Below, in pieces: positions 9,568 to 22,588 of a stretch of 51,016 nt of DNA. The notes beneath the pieces are model-generated. The model was not told the origin of the DNA. It worked only from the letters and a program-made list of their open reading frames with translations, and made no database searches. A program made the translations under genes and the position numbers. Origin of the DNA: Burkholderiales bacterium (GTDB lineage Bacteria > Pseudomonadota > Gammaproteobacteria > Burkholderiales > Burkholderiaceae_C); NCBI GenBank assembly GCA_028868995.1, contig JAGWTH010000028.1, positions 1-51,016 on the forward strand, in the 5' to 3' direction. Every line of letters begins with the position of its first letter. Position 1 is the first letter of the stretch.

Positions 9568-10488
9568 TCAGTATCCTCTCACTCTGTCAACCACACCGGC
9601 GATGGACTCTCCACGCTCCAGCGCTTCGATCTTGCGCGCGATCTGCGCGACGCTCTCGTCGCGCAGCGTGCGCGCGGAGGTGTGCGGCGTCACCGTGATC
9701 TTCGGGTGGCGCCAGAAAGGGTGGTCGGACGGCAGCGGCTCGGTGCGGAACACGTCCAGCGCCGCGCCGGCCAGGTGGCCCGCGTCCAGCAGCGCCAGCA
9801 GATCTTCCTCCACCAGGTGCGCGCCGCGGGCGACGTTGACCAGGTAGCCGCCGGGCAGCAATCGCCCCAGGGTCTCGCGATCCAGGATGTTCTCGGTCTC
9901 GGGCGTCAACGGCAAGAGGTTGACCAGCACGCGGGTGCCGGCCAGGAAGGCGTCGAACTGTTCCGCGCCGGCGAAACATTCCATCCCGGGCAGCTCGCGC
10001 CGGGTGCGGCTCCAGCCGCGCACCGGGAACTCGAAGGCGCCCAGCGAGCGCGCCACCCGCTGGCCCAGCACGCCCAGCCCCATCACGCCGACGGGGAAGT
10101 CGCTGCGGCTGCGCGGCCGCCGGAAGCCCCAGCGGCCCTGGGCGCTGTCCTGCCCGTAGGCATCCAGCTCGCGGAAGTGGCGGATCACCGCGTGGCAGAC
10201 GAACTCCGCCATCTGCACCGACATGCCGGCATCGTCCAGGCGCACGACCAGCGCGTCGGGCGGCAGCCGCAGCTTGAGCAGGGCATCGACGCCGGCGCCG
10301 ATGTTGAAGAGGCCGCGCAGCTGCGGCTGCGCGTCCAGGAAGGCCTGGGGCGGCGCCCACACCACCGCATGGTCGGCCGGCGGGGCGCCGGGCTCCCAGG
10401 CCGCCACCGTGGCGCGCGGCAGCAGCCTCTGCAGGCCCTCGACCCAGGGTGCGGGCTTGTTGTCGGTGAGGCAGACGGCGATGCGCAT
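9568..10488 (-). CDS. ghrA: 2-hydroxyacid dehydrogenase, GhrA-type glyoxylate/hydroxypyruvate reductase
   Basis: The 306-residue NAD(P)-dependent dehydrogenase has the Rossmann motif VGVMGLGVLGQRVARSL, the catalytic-region LVNVARGAHLVEEDLLALLD, then ALDVFRTEPLP and HPKITVTPHTSA with the catalytic His. The short N-terminal domain and LFNIGAGVDALL motif are typical of the GhrA subfamily (glyoxylate to glycolate, hydroxypyruvate to glycerate). It sits inside the leucine-catabolism run between the biotin carboxylase and HMG-CoA lyase genes. It is not a known step of that pathway, so its substrate here may differ. Confidence 0.88.
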   Translation of the reverse strand: MRIAVCLTDNKPAPWVEGLQRLLPRATVAAWEPGAPPADHAVVWAPPQAFLDAQPQLRGLFNIGAGVDALLKLRLPPDALVVRLDDAGMSVQMAEFVCHAVIRHFRELDAYGQDSAQGRWGFRRPRSRSDFPVGVMGLGVLGQRVARSLGAFEFPVRGWSRTRRELPGMECFAGAEQFDAFLAGTRVLVNLLPLTPETENILDRETLGRLLPGGYLVNVARGAHLVEEDLLALLDAGHLAGAALDVFRTEPLPSDHPFWRHPKITVTPHTSARTLRDESVAQIARKIEALERGESIAGVVDRVRGY

Positions 10489-10521
10489 GGCAGCATTGTG
10501 CGCGAGCGCGGGGCAGGAAAA

Positions 10522-12510
<1,989 letters not shown>

Positions 12511-12520
12511 CCTGTCCTCC

Positions 12521-13306
12521 TCAGCCACCCAGCAACCAGCTGGGTTTGCGCTTCCCCAGGAAGGACTGGATGCCCTCCCGGCCCTCGTCGCTCGCGCGGA
12601 TGTCGGCGATGCCTTCCACCGTGCGCTGCACCAGTCCGGCGGTGATCTCCTGGCCGGCCACGTCGTGCAGCAGCTTCTTGCAGGCCTTCATCGCCTCGGG
12701 GCCGGCCGACACCAGCGCCTGCGTGATGGCGGCCACGGCCGCGTCGAGCTGCTCCGCCTTCACCACTTCGTGCACCAGCCCGATGCGCAGCGCCTCGGCG
12801 GCGCCGAAGCGCTCCGCCGTGAGGAAGTAGCGGTGCGCCGCGCGCGCGCCCATCGCCCGGACCACGTAGGGGCTGATGGTGGCGGGGATCAGCCCCAGCT
12901 TCACCTCGCTCAGGCAGTACTGCGCGCTGTCCACCGACACGGCCATGTCGCAGGCCGCGACCAGGCCCATGCCGCCGGCGTAGACGTCACCCTGCACCCG
13001 GGCGACGGTGGGCTTGGGGCAGTGGTAGATCACCTCCAGCATGCGCGCCAGGGCTGCCGCGTCGGCGAGGTTCTCCTCCCGCGTGTAGCCGGCCATGCGC
13101 TTCATCCAGTTCAGGTCGGCGCCGGCGCAGAAGGCCGGCCCGTTGCCGGCCAGCACCACGCAGCGCACCTCGCTGCGCCGGGCGAGTTCCGAGAACACCG
13201 CGGTCAGTTCCGCGATGACCTCGTCGTTGAAGGCGTTGCGCACCTCCGGCCGATTCAGCGTCACGGTCTCAACGCCGCGCTCGAAATGCAGGGTCAGGTG
13301 TTTCAT
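12521..13306 (-). CDS. liuC: Enoyl-CoA hydratase family protein, methylglutaconyl-CoA hydratase-like
   Basis: The 261-residue crotonase-fold enzyme probably hydrates 3-methylglutaconyl-CoA to HMG-CoA. Seen are RPEVRNAFNDEVIAEL, the oxyanion-hole segment FCAGADLNWMKRM, the second oxyanion strand GDVYAGGMGLVAACD and SEVKLGLIPATISPYV, which carries the catalytic Glu (SEVKLG) and is typical of LiuC/AUH proteins. It lies 10 nt before the liuD-like ATG and 7 nt after the acyl-CoA dehydrogenase stop, so it belongs to one transcript. General enoyl-CoA hydratase activity cannot be excluded. Confidence 0.92.
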   Translation of the reverse strand: MKHLTLHFERGVETVTLNRPEVRNAFNDEVIAELTAVFSELARRSEVRCVVLAGNGPAFCAGADLNWMKRMAGYTREENLADAAALARMLEVIYHCPKPTVARVQGDVYAGGMGLVAACDMAVSVDSAQYCLSEVKLGLIPATISPYVVRAMGARAAHRYFLTAERFGAAEALRIGLVHEVVKAEQLDAAVAAITQALVSAGPEAMKACKKLLHDVAGQEITAGLVQRTVEGIADIRASDEGREGIQSFLGKRKPSWLLGG

Positions 13307-13313
13307 CGTTTCC

Positions 13314-14450
13314 TCAATAGCGCTTGGCCACTTCCTCCAGCATCACCTCGGTGGCGCCGCCGCCGATCGCCAGCACGCGGGCATCGCGCCAAAGCCGCTC
13401 GACGGCGGTCTCGCGGATGAAGCCCATGCCGCCGTGGAACTGCTGGCACGCCTGCACGACCTCGTTGACCAGCTCGCCGGTCAGGGCCTTCAGCATGGAC
13501 ACGTCCTGCACGATGTCGTGGCCCTGGGTCACGCGCCAGGCGCAGTGGTACATGAACTGGCGCGCGGCACGCGTCTTCGCATCCAGCATGGACAGCCGCT
13601 GGCGGATCACCTGCTGGTCCCACAGGGGCCCGCCGAAGGCCTGGCGCTGGCGCACGTAGTCCAGCGTGAGCTTCAGCGCCTGCTGGCAGTGGCCCACGGC
13701 CATCGCCGCCAGCGCGATGCGCTCGGTCTGGAAGTTCTTCATCACCGAGTAGAAGCCCTTGCCCTCCTCGCCCAGGAGGTTGGCGGCCGGCATGCGCACG
13801 TTGTCGAACACCAGCTCCGCGGTGTCGGAGGACAGCCAGCCGGTCTTCTTCAGCGCCCGGCCGACGCTGAAGCCGGGGGTGCCTTTCTCCACGATGAACA
13901 TCGACACCTCGCGCTTGCCCGGCCCCGTCTTGGCCGCGACGAAGTAGAGGTCCGCATGCACGCCGTTGGTGATGAACATCTTGGTGCCGTTGAGCACCCA
14001 GTGGTCGCCTTCGCGCTTCGCGCTCGTGCGGATGCCGGCGACGTCGGAGCCGGCGCCCGGCTCGGTGATCGCCACCGCGCAGATCTTCTCGCCCGCGGTC
14101 ACCTGGCGCAGGTACCTCTCCTTCTGCGCCGCGGAGCCGGCGTGGTGCAGGTGCGGCCCGGCCATGTCGGTGTGGACCAGCACGGTGATGATGAAGCCGG
14201 CGAAGGTCGACTGCGACAGCGCCTCGGCGAACACCAGGTTGGTCATCGCATCGGCCCCGCCGCCGCCGTACTCCGGGTCCCACATCAGCCCCAGCATGCC
14301 GGCCGCGCCCATGCGGCGCATCAGCTCGCGCGGCACGAAGCCCTGCTCCTCCCAGGCCTGGCCGTGCGGCTCGACCTCGCGCGCCAGGAAGCGCGCGACC
14401 TGGTCGCGCAGCAGCTCGTGTTCGGGGGTGTCGTAGATGGTGGGATGCAT
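13314..14450 (-). CDS. Acyl-CoA dehydrogenase (IVD/LCAD-like active-site arrangement)
   Basis: The 378-residue flavoenzyme has the usual three-domain layout: EHELLRDQVARFLAREVEPH, the FAD/substrate motif AITEPGAGSDVAGIRT (about 127-142), and the C-terminal HGGMGFIRETAVERLWRDAR. The usual catalytic Glu of short/medium-chain enzymes (EGT) is absent: the segment reads AIGGGATEVM (361-370). A Glu sits at 243 in QTERIA, the position used in isovaleryl- and long-chain acyl-CoA dehydrogenases. That suits isovaleryl-CoA or another branched acyl-CoA, but the sequence looks more divergent than ordinary LiuA. The ATG at 14450 gives MHPTIYDTPEHELL; longer readings run into the lipoprotein gene. Confidence 0.9.
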   Translation of the reverse strand: MHPTIYDTPEHELLRDQVARFLAREVEPHGQAWEEQGFVPRELMRRMGAAGMLGLMWDPEYGGGGADAMTNLVFAEALSQSTFAGFIITVLVHTDMAGPHLHHAGSAAQKERYLRQVTAGEKICAVAITEPGAGSDVAGIRTSAKREGDHWVLNGTKMFITNGVHADLYFVAAKTGPGKREVSMFIVEKGTPGFSVGRALKKTGWLSSDTAELVFDNVRMPAANLLGEEGKGFYSVMKNFQTERIALAAMAVGHCQQALKLTLDYVRQRQAFGGPLWDQQVIRQRLSMLDAKTRAARQFMYHCAWRVTQGHDIVQDVSMLKALTGELVNEVVQACQQFHGGMGFIRETAVERLWRDARVLAIGGGATEVMLEEVAKRY

Positions 14451-14457
14451 GGCGGCT

Positions 14458-15576
14458 TCAGCAGTTGAATGGTTCCACGCCGACGTCGAGGCTGCGCCGC
14501 TCGAAACGCAGGGGCGCGATGGCAACCCGTTCGCCGTCGCGCAGCAGCGCGGGCAGCACGAGCTCGAAGGAGGGCGTGTCGGCCGGCAGCAGCGCATCCA
14601 GCGCCACCTTGGTGCCGGCATCGGCCGGCTGCATCGGGGTTTGCAGGTCGACGGCGTCGTCGAAATAGAGGGAAGCGGAGGCGATGCGCAGAGGGTGCAC
14701 GGCGCCGCCGGCGGCATCGCGCAGGTTCCAGGGGCCGGCCTCCAGGCGCCAGGGACCGGGCTGCTGGCAGGCCAGGTGAAGCTCGCCGCCCAGGGCGCCG
14801 CCGCTCCAGCGCTGCCGCTCCCAGCGGCCGCGCCAGCGCAGCCCCGGAATGGACCCGGCATCGCTGTCCTCGCTGTAACCCAGGATGTTCTCGCAGGCCC
14901 GCTGCGGCGTGTCGCGCCGGCAGGCCTCGAAGCGGGCCTGGACCGCGGCCCGCTCCGCCTGCGAGCGGTACAGGTCCGGCTGGCGCGGGCTGGCCGGTCG
15001 CGTGAGCGTGACCGCCGGCACCGCCAGGAGTCGGTCCCCTTGCCGCAGTGCGAGCCCCTCCAGCTCCAGGCGCTCCCCGAGACCGGCCGGCAGGGGGACG
15101 GTGCGCAGCGTGAGCCAGCCCTGCGGCGCGGCCGGGTCGTGCACGGCCGCCGGGCCGGCACCCGGCCGCAGCCGCTGGGGATCGACCAGCGCGGAGGGGT
15201 CGATGGCCACACCCCGCCGGGCCCGGACCGACCAGCGCACCGCGAGCGGCCGGCCGTCCAGCGTGCGCAGCAGCGGCAGCCCCTCGGCGTGCAGCGCGGT
15301 GCGCGGCGGCACGTCCAGCAGGACCTGCAGGGGCACGCCGCCTTCGCCCGCCCGTTCGGTGCGCGCTGCCAGGCTCATGCCGCTGCCGAGGTCGATGTCC
15401 AGCGTGGTCACCGGCCCCGCGTTGCCCTGGCACCAGCCGCGTCCCGTGCGCGCACCGGGCTGCGCGGTGGCCGGCCGGTAATAGGTGCCATAGGGCGCGG
15501 CCACGCAGCCGGCCAGCGGCAGCGCGAGCGCGGCCAGGCACCAGCGGCGGCGGGCGGCGTTCAGGGCTTGCGGCAC
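14458..15576 (-). CDS. Uncharacterised lipoprotein with C-terminal PFNC (372 aa)
   Basis: No named family is recognised. A GTG start at 15576 leads into RRRWCLAALALPLAGC, a lipoprotein signal with lipobox LAGC (Cys 24), so a membrane-anchored envelope protein is expected. After the lipobox comes YGTYYRP. The middle contains a Cys-rich region (FEACRR...RACENILGYSEDSD), and the protein ends FELVLPALL...RFERRSLDVGVEPFNC. The gene at 26925-27497 has the same YYRP start, FELLLPP...FERK block and PFNC end, so the two are related. It sits between the carboxylase beta and acyl-CoA dehydrogenase genes with 10- and 7-nt gaps, an unexpected place for an envelope protein. Confidence 0.8.
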   Translation of the reverse strand: MPQALNAARRRWCLAALALPLAGCVAAPYGTYYRPATAQPGARTGRGWCQGNAGPVTTLDIDLGSGMSLAARTERAGEGGVPLQVLLDVPPRTALHAEGLPLLRTLDGRPLAVRWSVRARRGVAIDPSALVDPQRLRPGAGPAAVHDPAAPQGWLTLRTVPLPAGLGERLELEGLALRQGDRLLAVPAVTLTRPASPRQPDLYRSQAERAAVQARFEACRRDTPQRACENILGYSEDSDAGSIPGLRWRGRWERQRWSGGALGGELHLACQQPGPWRLEAGPWNLRDAAGGAVHPLRIASASLYFDDAVDLQTPMQPADAGTKVALDALLPADTPSFELVLPALLRDGERVAIAPLRFERRSLDVGVEPFNC

Positions 15577-15586
15577 GCGCCGGTCC

Positions 15587-17205
15587 TCACATCCGGAACA
15601 CGCCGAACTTCGGCTCGCCGATCGGCGCGTTGAGCGAGGCGGACAGCCCCAGCGCCAGCACGCGCCGGGTGTCGGCCGGGTCGATCACGCCGTCGTCCCA
15701 CAGGCGGGCGCTGGAGTAGTAGGGGTGCGACTGCTGCTGGAACTGGTCGAGGATCGGCTGCTTGAAGGCCGCCTCCTCCTCCGCGCTCCAGGAGCCGCCG
15801 CGCGCCTCGATGCCGTCGCGCTTGACGGTCGCCAGCACGCTGGCCGCCTGCTCGGCGCCCATCACGCAGATGCGCGCGCTGGGCCACATCCACAGGAAAC
15901 GCGGCGAATAGGCGCGGCCGCACATGCCGTAGTTGCCGGCGCCGTAGCTGCCGCCGATGATCACGGTGAACTTGGGCACGGTGGCCGTGGCCACCGCGGT
16001 CACCAGCTTGGCGCCGTGGCGCGCGATGCCCTCGCTCTCGACCTTGCGCCCCACCATGAAGCCGGTGATGTTCTGCAGGAACACCAGCGGCACCTTGCGC
16101 TGGCAGCACAGCTCGATGAAGTGGGCGCCCTTCTGCGCCGACTCCGAGAACAGGATGCCGTTGTTGGCGACGATGCCCACCGGCATGCCCTCGATGTGGG
16201 CGAAGCCGCAGACCAGCGTGGCGCCGTAGCGCGCCTTGAACTCGTGGAACTCGGAGCCGTCGACGATGCGGGCGATGATCTCGCGCACGTCGAAGGGCTT
16301 GCGGGCATCCGTCGGGATGATGCCGTACAGCTCCCTGGCGTCGTACTTCGGCGGCTCGGGCGGGCGCAGCTGCACCGGCGGCACCTTGGCCCGGTTGAGC
16401 GTGGCCACCGCCTGGCGCGCCAGCGCCAGCGCATGGGCGTCGTTCATCGCCAGGTGGTCCGCCACGCCGGACAGGCGCGTGTGCACGTCGCCGCCGCCCA
16501 GGTCCTCGGCGCTCACCACCTCGCCGGTGGCCGCCTTCACCAGCGGCGGGCCGCCCAGGAAGATGGTGCCCTGCTCCTTGACGATGATGGTCTCGTCGCT
16601 CATGGCCGGCACGTAGGCGCCGCCGGCCGTGCAGGAGCCCATCACCACCGCGATCTGGGCGATGCCCTGCGCCGACAGGTTGGCCTGGTTGTAGAAGATC
16701 CGGCCGAAGTGCTCGCGGTCGGGGAACACGTCGTCCTGGTTCGGCAGGTTGGCGCCGCCGGAGTCGACCAGGTAGATGCAGGGCAGGCGGTTCTGCGCGG
16801 CGATCTCCTGCGCCCGCAGGTGCTTCTTCACCGTCATCGGGTAGTAGGTGCCGCCCTTGACCGTGGCGTCGTTGCACACGACCATGCAGTCCACCCCGCT
16901 CACCCGGCCGATGCCGGCGATCATGCCGGCGCAGGGCGCGGCCATCACGCCGCCCTTCTCCAGGTACATGCCGTGCGCCGCGAGCGGCGCGATCTCCAGG
17001 AAGGGCGTGCCCGGGTCCAGCAGCATCTGCACCCGCTCGCGCGGCGGCAGCTTGCCGCGCGCCGAGTGCTTCTTGCGCGCGGCCTCGCCGCCGCCGGCGG
17101 CGTGCAGCGCCACCTGCGCGTTCAGGTCCTCCACCAGCGACTGCATCGCGGCCGCGTTGGCCTGGAAGTCGGCGGACCGGGGGTTGAGTTGCGTCGCCAG
17201 GATGG

Positions 17206-17209
<4 letters not shown>
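15587..17209 (-). CDS. liuB: Methylcrotonyl-CoA carboxylase carboxyltransferase (beta) subunit
   Basis: The 540-residue carboxyltransferase partners the biotin subunit at 10522-12510. Motifs include [73 protein letters not shown], the [20 protein letters not shown] core and [24 protein letters not shown] and the GGAN...QDDVFP pattern are typical of MCC/GCC beta rather than PccB. The start at ATG 17209 overlaps the acyl-CoA ligase stop by 4 nt (ATGA). Geranyl-CoA carboxylase is the main alternative; no atu/acyclic terpene genes are visible. Confidence 0.93.
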
Positions 17210-18879
<1,670 letters not shown>

Positions 18880-18986
18880 GACGGGACTCCGGGTTGTCGG
18901 ACGCAGCCCGCCAGCATAGGCCCCGCAGCCGCGGCCGCAAGACCCACCGGGTTGCAAATCCTGCCAATGTCCACCACACTTCCGGC

Positions 18987-20027
18987 ATGCCCACCGCCGC
19001 CGCGCGGCGCCCCCGCAAGGCGCCCGCTCCCGCCTCCGTCACGCCCATCTCCTTTGCGCAGGCTATCGCCACCGCCTACCAGCGTCGGGGCCTGCGGCCG
19101 GACGGGGCGCTGAAGCTGGCACAGATCACGCCAGCGCTTCTGCGCGATCCGCGCGCGCGCATGACCGCCCGGCAGATGGAAGTCCTCTCCGGCGCCGCGA
19201 TGCAGGAGCTGGACGACGAGGGCCTGGGCGCCTTCACCCGGCGCCTGCCCTGGGGCAGCTACGGCATGCTGGCGCGCGCCTCCCTCACGGCGCCCGACCT
19301 CGAGGTGGCGCTCAAGCGCTGGTGCCGCCACCACGGCCTGCTCACCGACGACGTCCGCCTGGGCCTGGACGTCGCCGGCCCGCTCGCCACGATCACGGTG
19401 GAAGAGCGCCGGCCGCCGCCGCCCGAGCTGCGCGAGCTGAGCCTGGCCTTCCTGCTGCGCAACATCCACGGCCTGGCCTGCTGGTACGTCGACTCGCGCA
19501 TCCCGCTGCTGGGGGCGGCCTTCCCCTTCGCGGCGCCGCCGCATGCGGACGCCTATGCGCACATGTTCCCCGGCGCGCTGGAGTTCGGCGCGCCCGCGGC
19601 GCAGATCCGCTTCGATGCGCGCTACCTGAAGCTGCCGCTGCGGCGCGACGAGCGGGCCCTGGCGCAGATGCTCCAGCGCGCGTTGTCCATCACGGTGCGG
19701 CAGTACCGGCGCGACCGCCTGCTGGTGCCGCAGGTGCGCCAGGCCCTGGCCGCGGACCCCGAGCGCAGCCGCAGCGCGCAGGCGCTCGCCGACCTGCTGC
19801 ACGTGTCCGAGCGCACGCTGCATCGCCAGCTGAAGGAGGAAGGCGCCAGCCTGCAGCAGCTCAAGGACGAGGTCCGCCTGCAGCGCGCGAAGGACCTGCT
19901 CTATCGCACCGGCAAGCCGGTCAAGCAGGTCGCCGCGGCCGTGGGTTTCCGCAACGAGAAGAGCTTCTCCCGCGCCTTCCGCGCCTGGACGGGGATGTCG
20001 CCGGCGGCGCTGCGCGGGCAGGGGTAG
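18987..20027 (+). CDS. AraC-family transcriptional regulator (PF12625-type N-terminal domain)
   Basis: The 346-residue protein has an N-terminal Arabinose_bd-like domain ([40 protein letters not shown]) and a C-terminal double helix-turn-helix: [20 protein letters not shown] and RRTGKPV-like [19 protein letters not shown], ending [13 protein letters not shown]. It is divergent from the acyl-CoA ligase gene, so it probably senses an acid or acyl-CoA and regulates the catabolic operon and/or the MFS gene 25 nt downstream; this is inferred from position. The ATG at 18987 was chosen because the longer reading runs into the intergenic region. Confidence 0.88.
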   Translation: MPTAAARRPRKAPAPASVTPISFAQAIATAYQRRGLRPDGALKLAQITPALLRDPRARMTARQMEVLSGAAMQELDDEGLGAFTRRLPWGSYGMLARASLTAPDLEVALKRWCRHHGLLTDDVRLGLDVAGPLATITVEERRPPPPELRELSLAFLLRNIHGLACWYVDSRIPLLGAAFPFAAPPHADAYAHMFPGALEFGAPAAQIRFDARYLKLPLRRDERALAQMLQRALSITVRQYRRDRLLVPQVRQALAADPERSRSAQALADLLHVSERTLHRQLKEEGASLQQLKDEVRLQRAKDLLYRTGKPVKQVAAAVGFRNEKSFSRAFRAWTGMSPAALRGQG

Positions 20028-20052
20028 CCCCCGCTACACTGCCGCGACGACG

Positions 20053-21282
20053 ATGCCCCCGAAGAAACTCTTCCACGGCTGGCGCATTTCCTTCGGCGGC
20101 GCCGCCATGCAGTTCCTGCTCTCGTCCTTCCTGGTGCAGGCCTTCGGCGCCTACGTGGCGGTGCTGTCGGAGCAGAAGGGCTGGAGCAAGACGGCGCTGG
20201 CCGGCGGCGCGGCGCTGCAGTCGGTGGAAGGCGCCGTGCTCGGCCCGCTCCTGGGCTGGCTGGTCGACCGCTTCGGCCCCCGCGCCATGGTGCACGGCGG
20301 CGTGGTGCTGATGGCGCTGGGCTTCGGCTGCCTCTCGCAGGTGGAAACGCTGCCCGGCTTCTACGCCGCGGTGCTAGTGCTGGTGGTCGGCGGCAGCCTG
20401 TGCGGCTACTTCCCGTTCTCGGTGACGCTGGTGCACTGGTTCCGGCGGCGCCGGGCCCGCGCCCTTTCGCTCATGAGCCTGGGCCTGGCCCTGGGCGGCA
20501 TCTCCGCTCCGGCCGTGGGCTGGGCCATGCAGACCTTCGGCTGGCAGCGCCTGGCCTTCGCCTCGGGCGTGATCTTCCTCGCGGCGGGGCTCTCGCTCGC
20601 GCGCGTCGTGCGGCGCAATCCGGCCGAAATCGGCGAGACGGTGGACGGCCTGCCCGAGGCCCCCGAGGAGCCGGCCCCCGGCGGCGCGGCGGCCGCGCCG
20701 GAACGCTCCTTCACCGCCGCCCAGGCGCTGCGCACCCGCGCCTTCTGGCTGCTGGGACTGGGCCATGCCTTCGCGCTGCTGGTCGTGACCGCGGTCAACG
20801 TGCACGCCATTTCCCACATGAAGCAGGATCTGGGCTACTCGCTCACCCAGGCCGGGTTCGTGATCACCCTGATGACGCTGTCGCAGGCCGTCGGCGTGCT
20901 GCTGGGTGCCGCCCACGGCGACCGCTGGGACAAGCGCCACGTCGCGGCCCTGTGCATGCTGGCGCACATGGCCGGCCTGCTGATGCTCACCTACGCGGTG
21001 CACCCGCTGATGCTGGGCGCCTTCGCGGTGCTGCACGGCACGGCCTGGGGCCTGCGCGGGCCCTTCATGCAGGCGCTGCGGGCCGATTACTTCGGGCTGC
21101 AGGCCATCGGCATGATCCTGGGCCTGTCGGCCATCCTCATCTCGATCGGCCAGGTGGCCGGCCCGCTGATCGCGGGCGCCTTCGCCGACGCCACCGGCAG
21201 CTACCGCACCGGCTTCACCCTGCTGGCCTTGGTGGCCGGCTCCGGCTCGCTGCTGTTCCTGCTGGCGCGCAAGCCGGAGTGA
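20053..21282 (+). CDS. MFS transporter
   Basis: The 409-residue polytopic protein has about 12 predicted membrane helices. It shows the inter-helix 2-3 motif GWLVDRFGPRAMVHGGV, a basic loop HWFRRRRARALSLMSLG after helix 4, and a repeat of the motif in the second half (AHGDRWDKRHVAAL). It resembles monocarboxylate/oxalate-formate antiporter-like MFS proteins. It starts 25 nt after the AraC regulator on the same strand, suggesting an uptake system for the acid degraded by the divergent operon. The substrate is not determinable from sequence. Confidence 0.87.
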   Translation: MPPKKLFHGWRISFGGAAMQFLLSSFLVQAFGAYVAVLSEQKGWSKTALAGGAALQSVEGAVLGPLLGWLVDRFGPRAMVHGGVVLMALGFGCLSQVETLPGFYAAVLVLVVGGSLCGYFPFSVTLVHWFRRRRARALSLMSLGLALGGISAPAVGWAMQTFGWQRLAFASGVIFLAAGLSLARVVRRNPAEIGETVDGLPEAPEEPAPGGAAAAPERSFTAAQALRTRAFWLLGLGHAFALLVVTAVNVHAISHMKQDLGYSLTQAGFVITLMTLSQAVGVLLGAAHGDRWDKRHVAALCMLAHMAGLLMLTYAVHPLMLGAFAVLHGTAWGLRGPFMQALRADYFGLQAIGMILGLSAILISIGQVAGPLIAGAFADATGSYRTGFTLLALVAGSGSLLFLLARKPE

Positions 21283-21294
21283 GCACAGCCCGGA

Positions 21295-22560
21295 TCAGTG
21301 CGCGATCACGGGCGCCCCGCCGCCTTGCGGGCGCGGACCGCGCGCGGCCACCAGGAAGAACGCGGCCGCCAGCAGCGCGGCGCCATCGGTGACCAGCAGC
21401 ACCACCGTCAACGGCTCGGCCCAGCCCGCGGCCGCCAGGCGGGTGCTCGCCGCACCGGCCGCGAGGTTGCCGGCGGCGATCGCGAGCAGGTTGATCAGCA
21501 GCATGGTCGCCCCGGTGACCGTGGAGCGCAGGGCCACCGGCATGCGCCCCTGGATCAGCGCCAGCGCCGGCCCGTACAGCGCGAGCGGCAGGAAGAAGCT
21601 GGCGCACAGGCCCAGGTAGAACAGCGGCGAGCCGGCCGCGGCCAGGCGCGACGCGGCCATCAGCGGCGCGCACACCACCACCAGCGCCGCCATGAAGCCC
21701 GCATGCCCGCCCGCCATGCGGCGCGCGACCCGGTCACTCAGCACGCCGCCGATCACCGAACCCAGCACCCCGAAGACGATCTGCAGGCCGCCGATGCGGC
21801 GCGCGATGGCGCCGGCGTCGAAGCCGCGCTCGCGCACCAGCCAAAGCTGCAGGAAGGCCAGGCCCACGAACACGAGGTGCACCAGCACGAAGCCGGCGAT
21901 GGTCGCCTGCACGCCGCGGTTGCCGCGCAGGGCGGCGACGAGCGCCGGCAGCTGCCGCGCCAGCGGCGCGCCGCGCTCCGCCTCGGGCGCGCCGTCGCGG
22001 TGGTCGGGCAGCAGCAGCAGCGGCAGCGCGAGCACCACGCCGGCCACGCCCAGCATGCCGAAGGTGGCGCGCCAGCCATGGGCGGCGCCCAGCGTGCCGG
22101 CCAGCAGGAAGCTCAGGCCGATGCCCAGCGGGATGCCCATGAAGAACACGCCCAGCGCGCTGCCGCGCCGCTTCTCGTCGAACAGCTCGGACAGCAGCGA
22201 CACGGCGGCCGGCACCAGCGCGGCCTCGCCGCTGGCGACCAGGAAGCGCGCGGCCACCATCTGGCCGAAGTCCTGCGCCGCGCCCGAGGCGGCGGTGCAG
22301 GCGCTCCACACCAGCAGGCCCGCGGCCATCACCCGGGTGCGGCTGAAGCGGTCCGCCGCCGCGCCCAGCACCACCGCCATCACGCCGAAGCTCAGCACCC
22401 AGACCGCGCCGGTGAGGAAGCCGTACTGCGTGTCGCCCAGCGCCAGGTCGCGCGTGATCTGCGGCGAGAAGCCCAGCAGCATGTTGCGGTCGATGTGCGC
22501 GAGCACGTGGATGAACAGCAGTGCGCCCAGCACGGCGCGGGGATGGTCTTTCCAGCGCAT
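21295..22560 (-). CDS. MFS transporter (spinster/ACS-like)
   Basis: The 421-residue protein has about 12 membrane helices, the motif LGAAADRFSRTRVMAAGLLVW between helices 2 and 3, and an N-terminal HVLAHIDRNMLLGFSPQI typical of spinster-like MFS carriers with an early charged residue in helix 1. It is last in a minus-strand operon after the BKACE gene (28-nt gap) and the CMD-like gene, all facing an AraC-type regulator. It probably imports the substrate of that pathway. It is convergent with the other MFS gene and unlike it in sequence, so this is not a simple duplication. Confidence 0.87.
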   Translation of the reverse strand: MRWKDHPRAVLGALLFIHVLAHIDRNMLLGFSPQITRDLALGDTQYGFLTGAVWVLSFGVMAVVLGAAADRFSRTRVMAAGLLVWSACTAASGAAQDFGQMVAARFLVASGEAALVPAAVSLLSELFDEKRRGSALGVFFMGIPLGIGLSFLLAGTLGAAHGWRATFGMLGVAGVVLALPLLLLPDHRDGAPEAERGAPLARQLPALVAALRGNRGVQATIAGFVLVHLVFVGLAFLQLWLVRERGFDAGAIARRIGGLQIVFGVLGSVIGGVLSDRVARRMAGGHAGFMAALVVVCAPLMAASRLAAAGSPLFYLGLCASFFLPLALYGPALALIQGRMPVALRSTVTGATMLLINLLAIAAGNLAAGAASTRLAAAGWAEPLTVVLLVTDGAALLAAAFFLVAARGPRPQGGGAPVIAH

Positions 22561-22588
22561 GGCGGCCTCCTCGATGGCGTGGGGGCGC

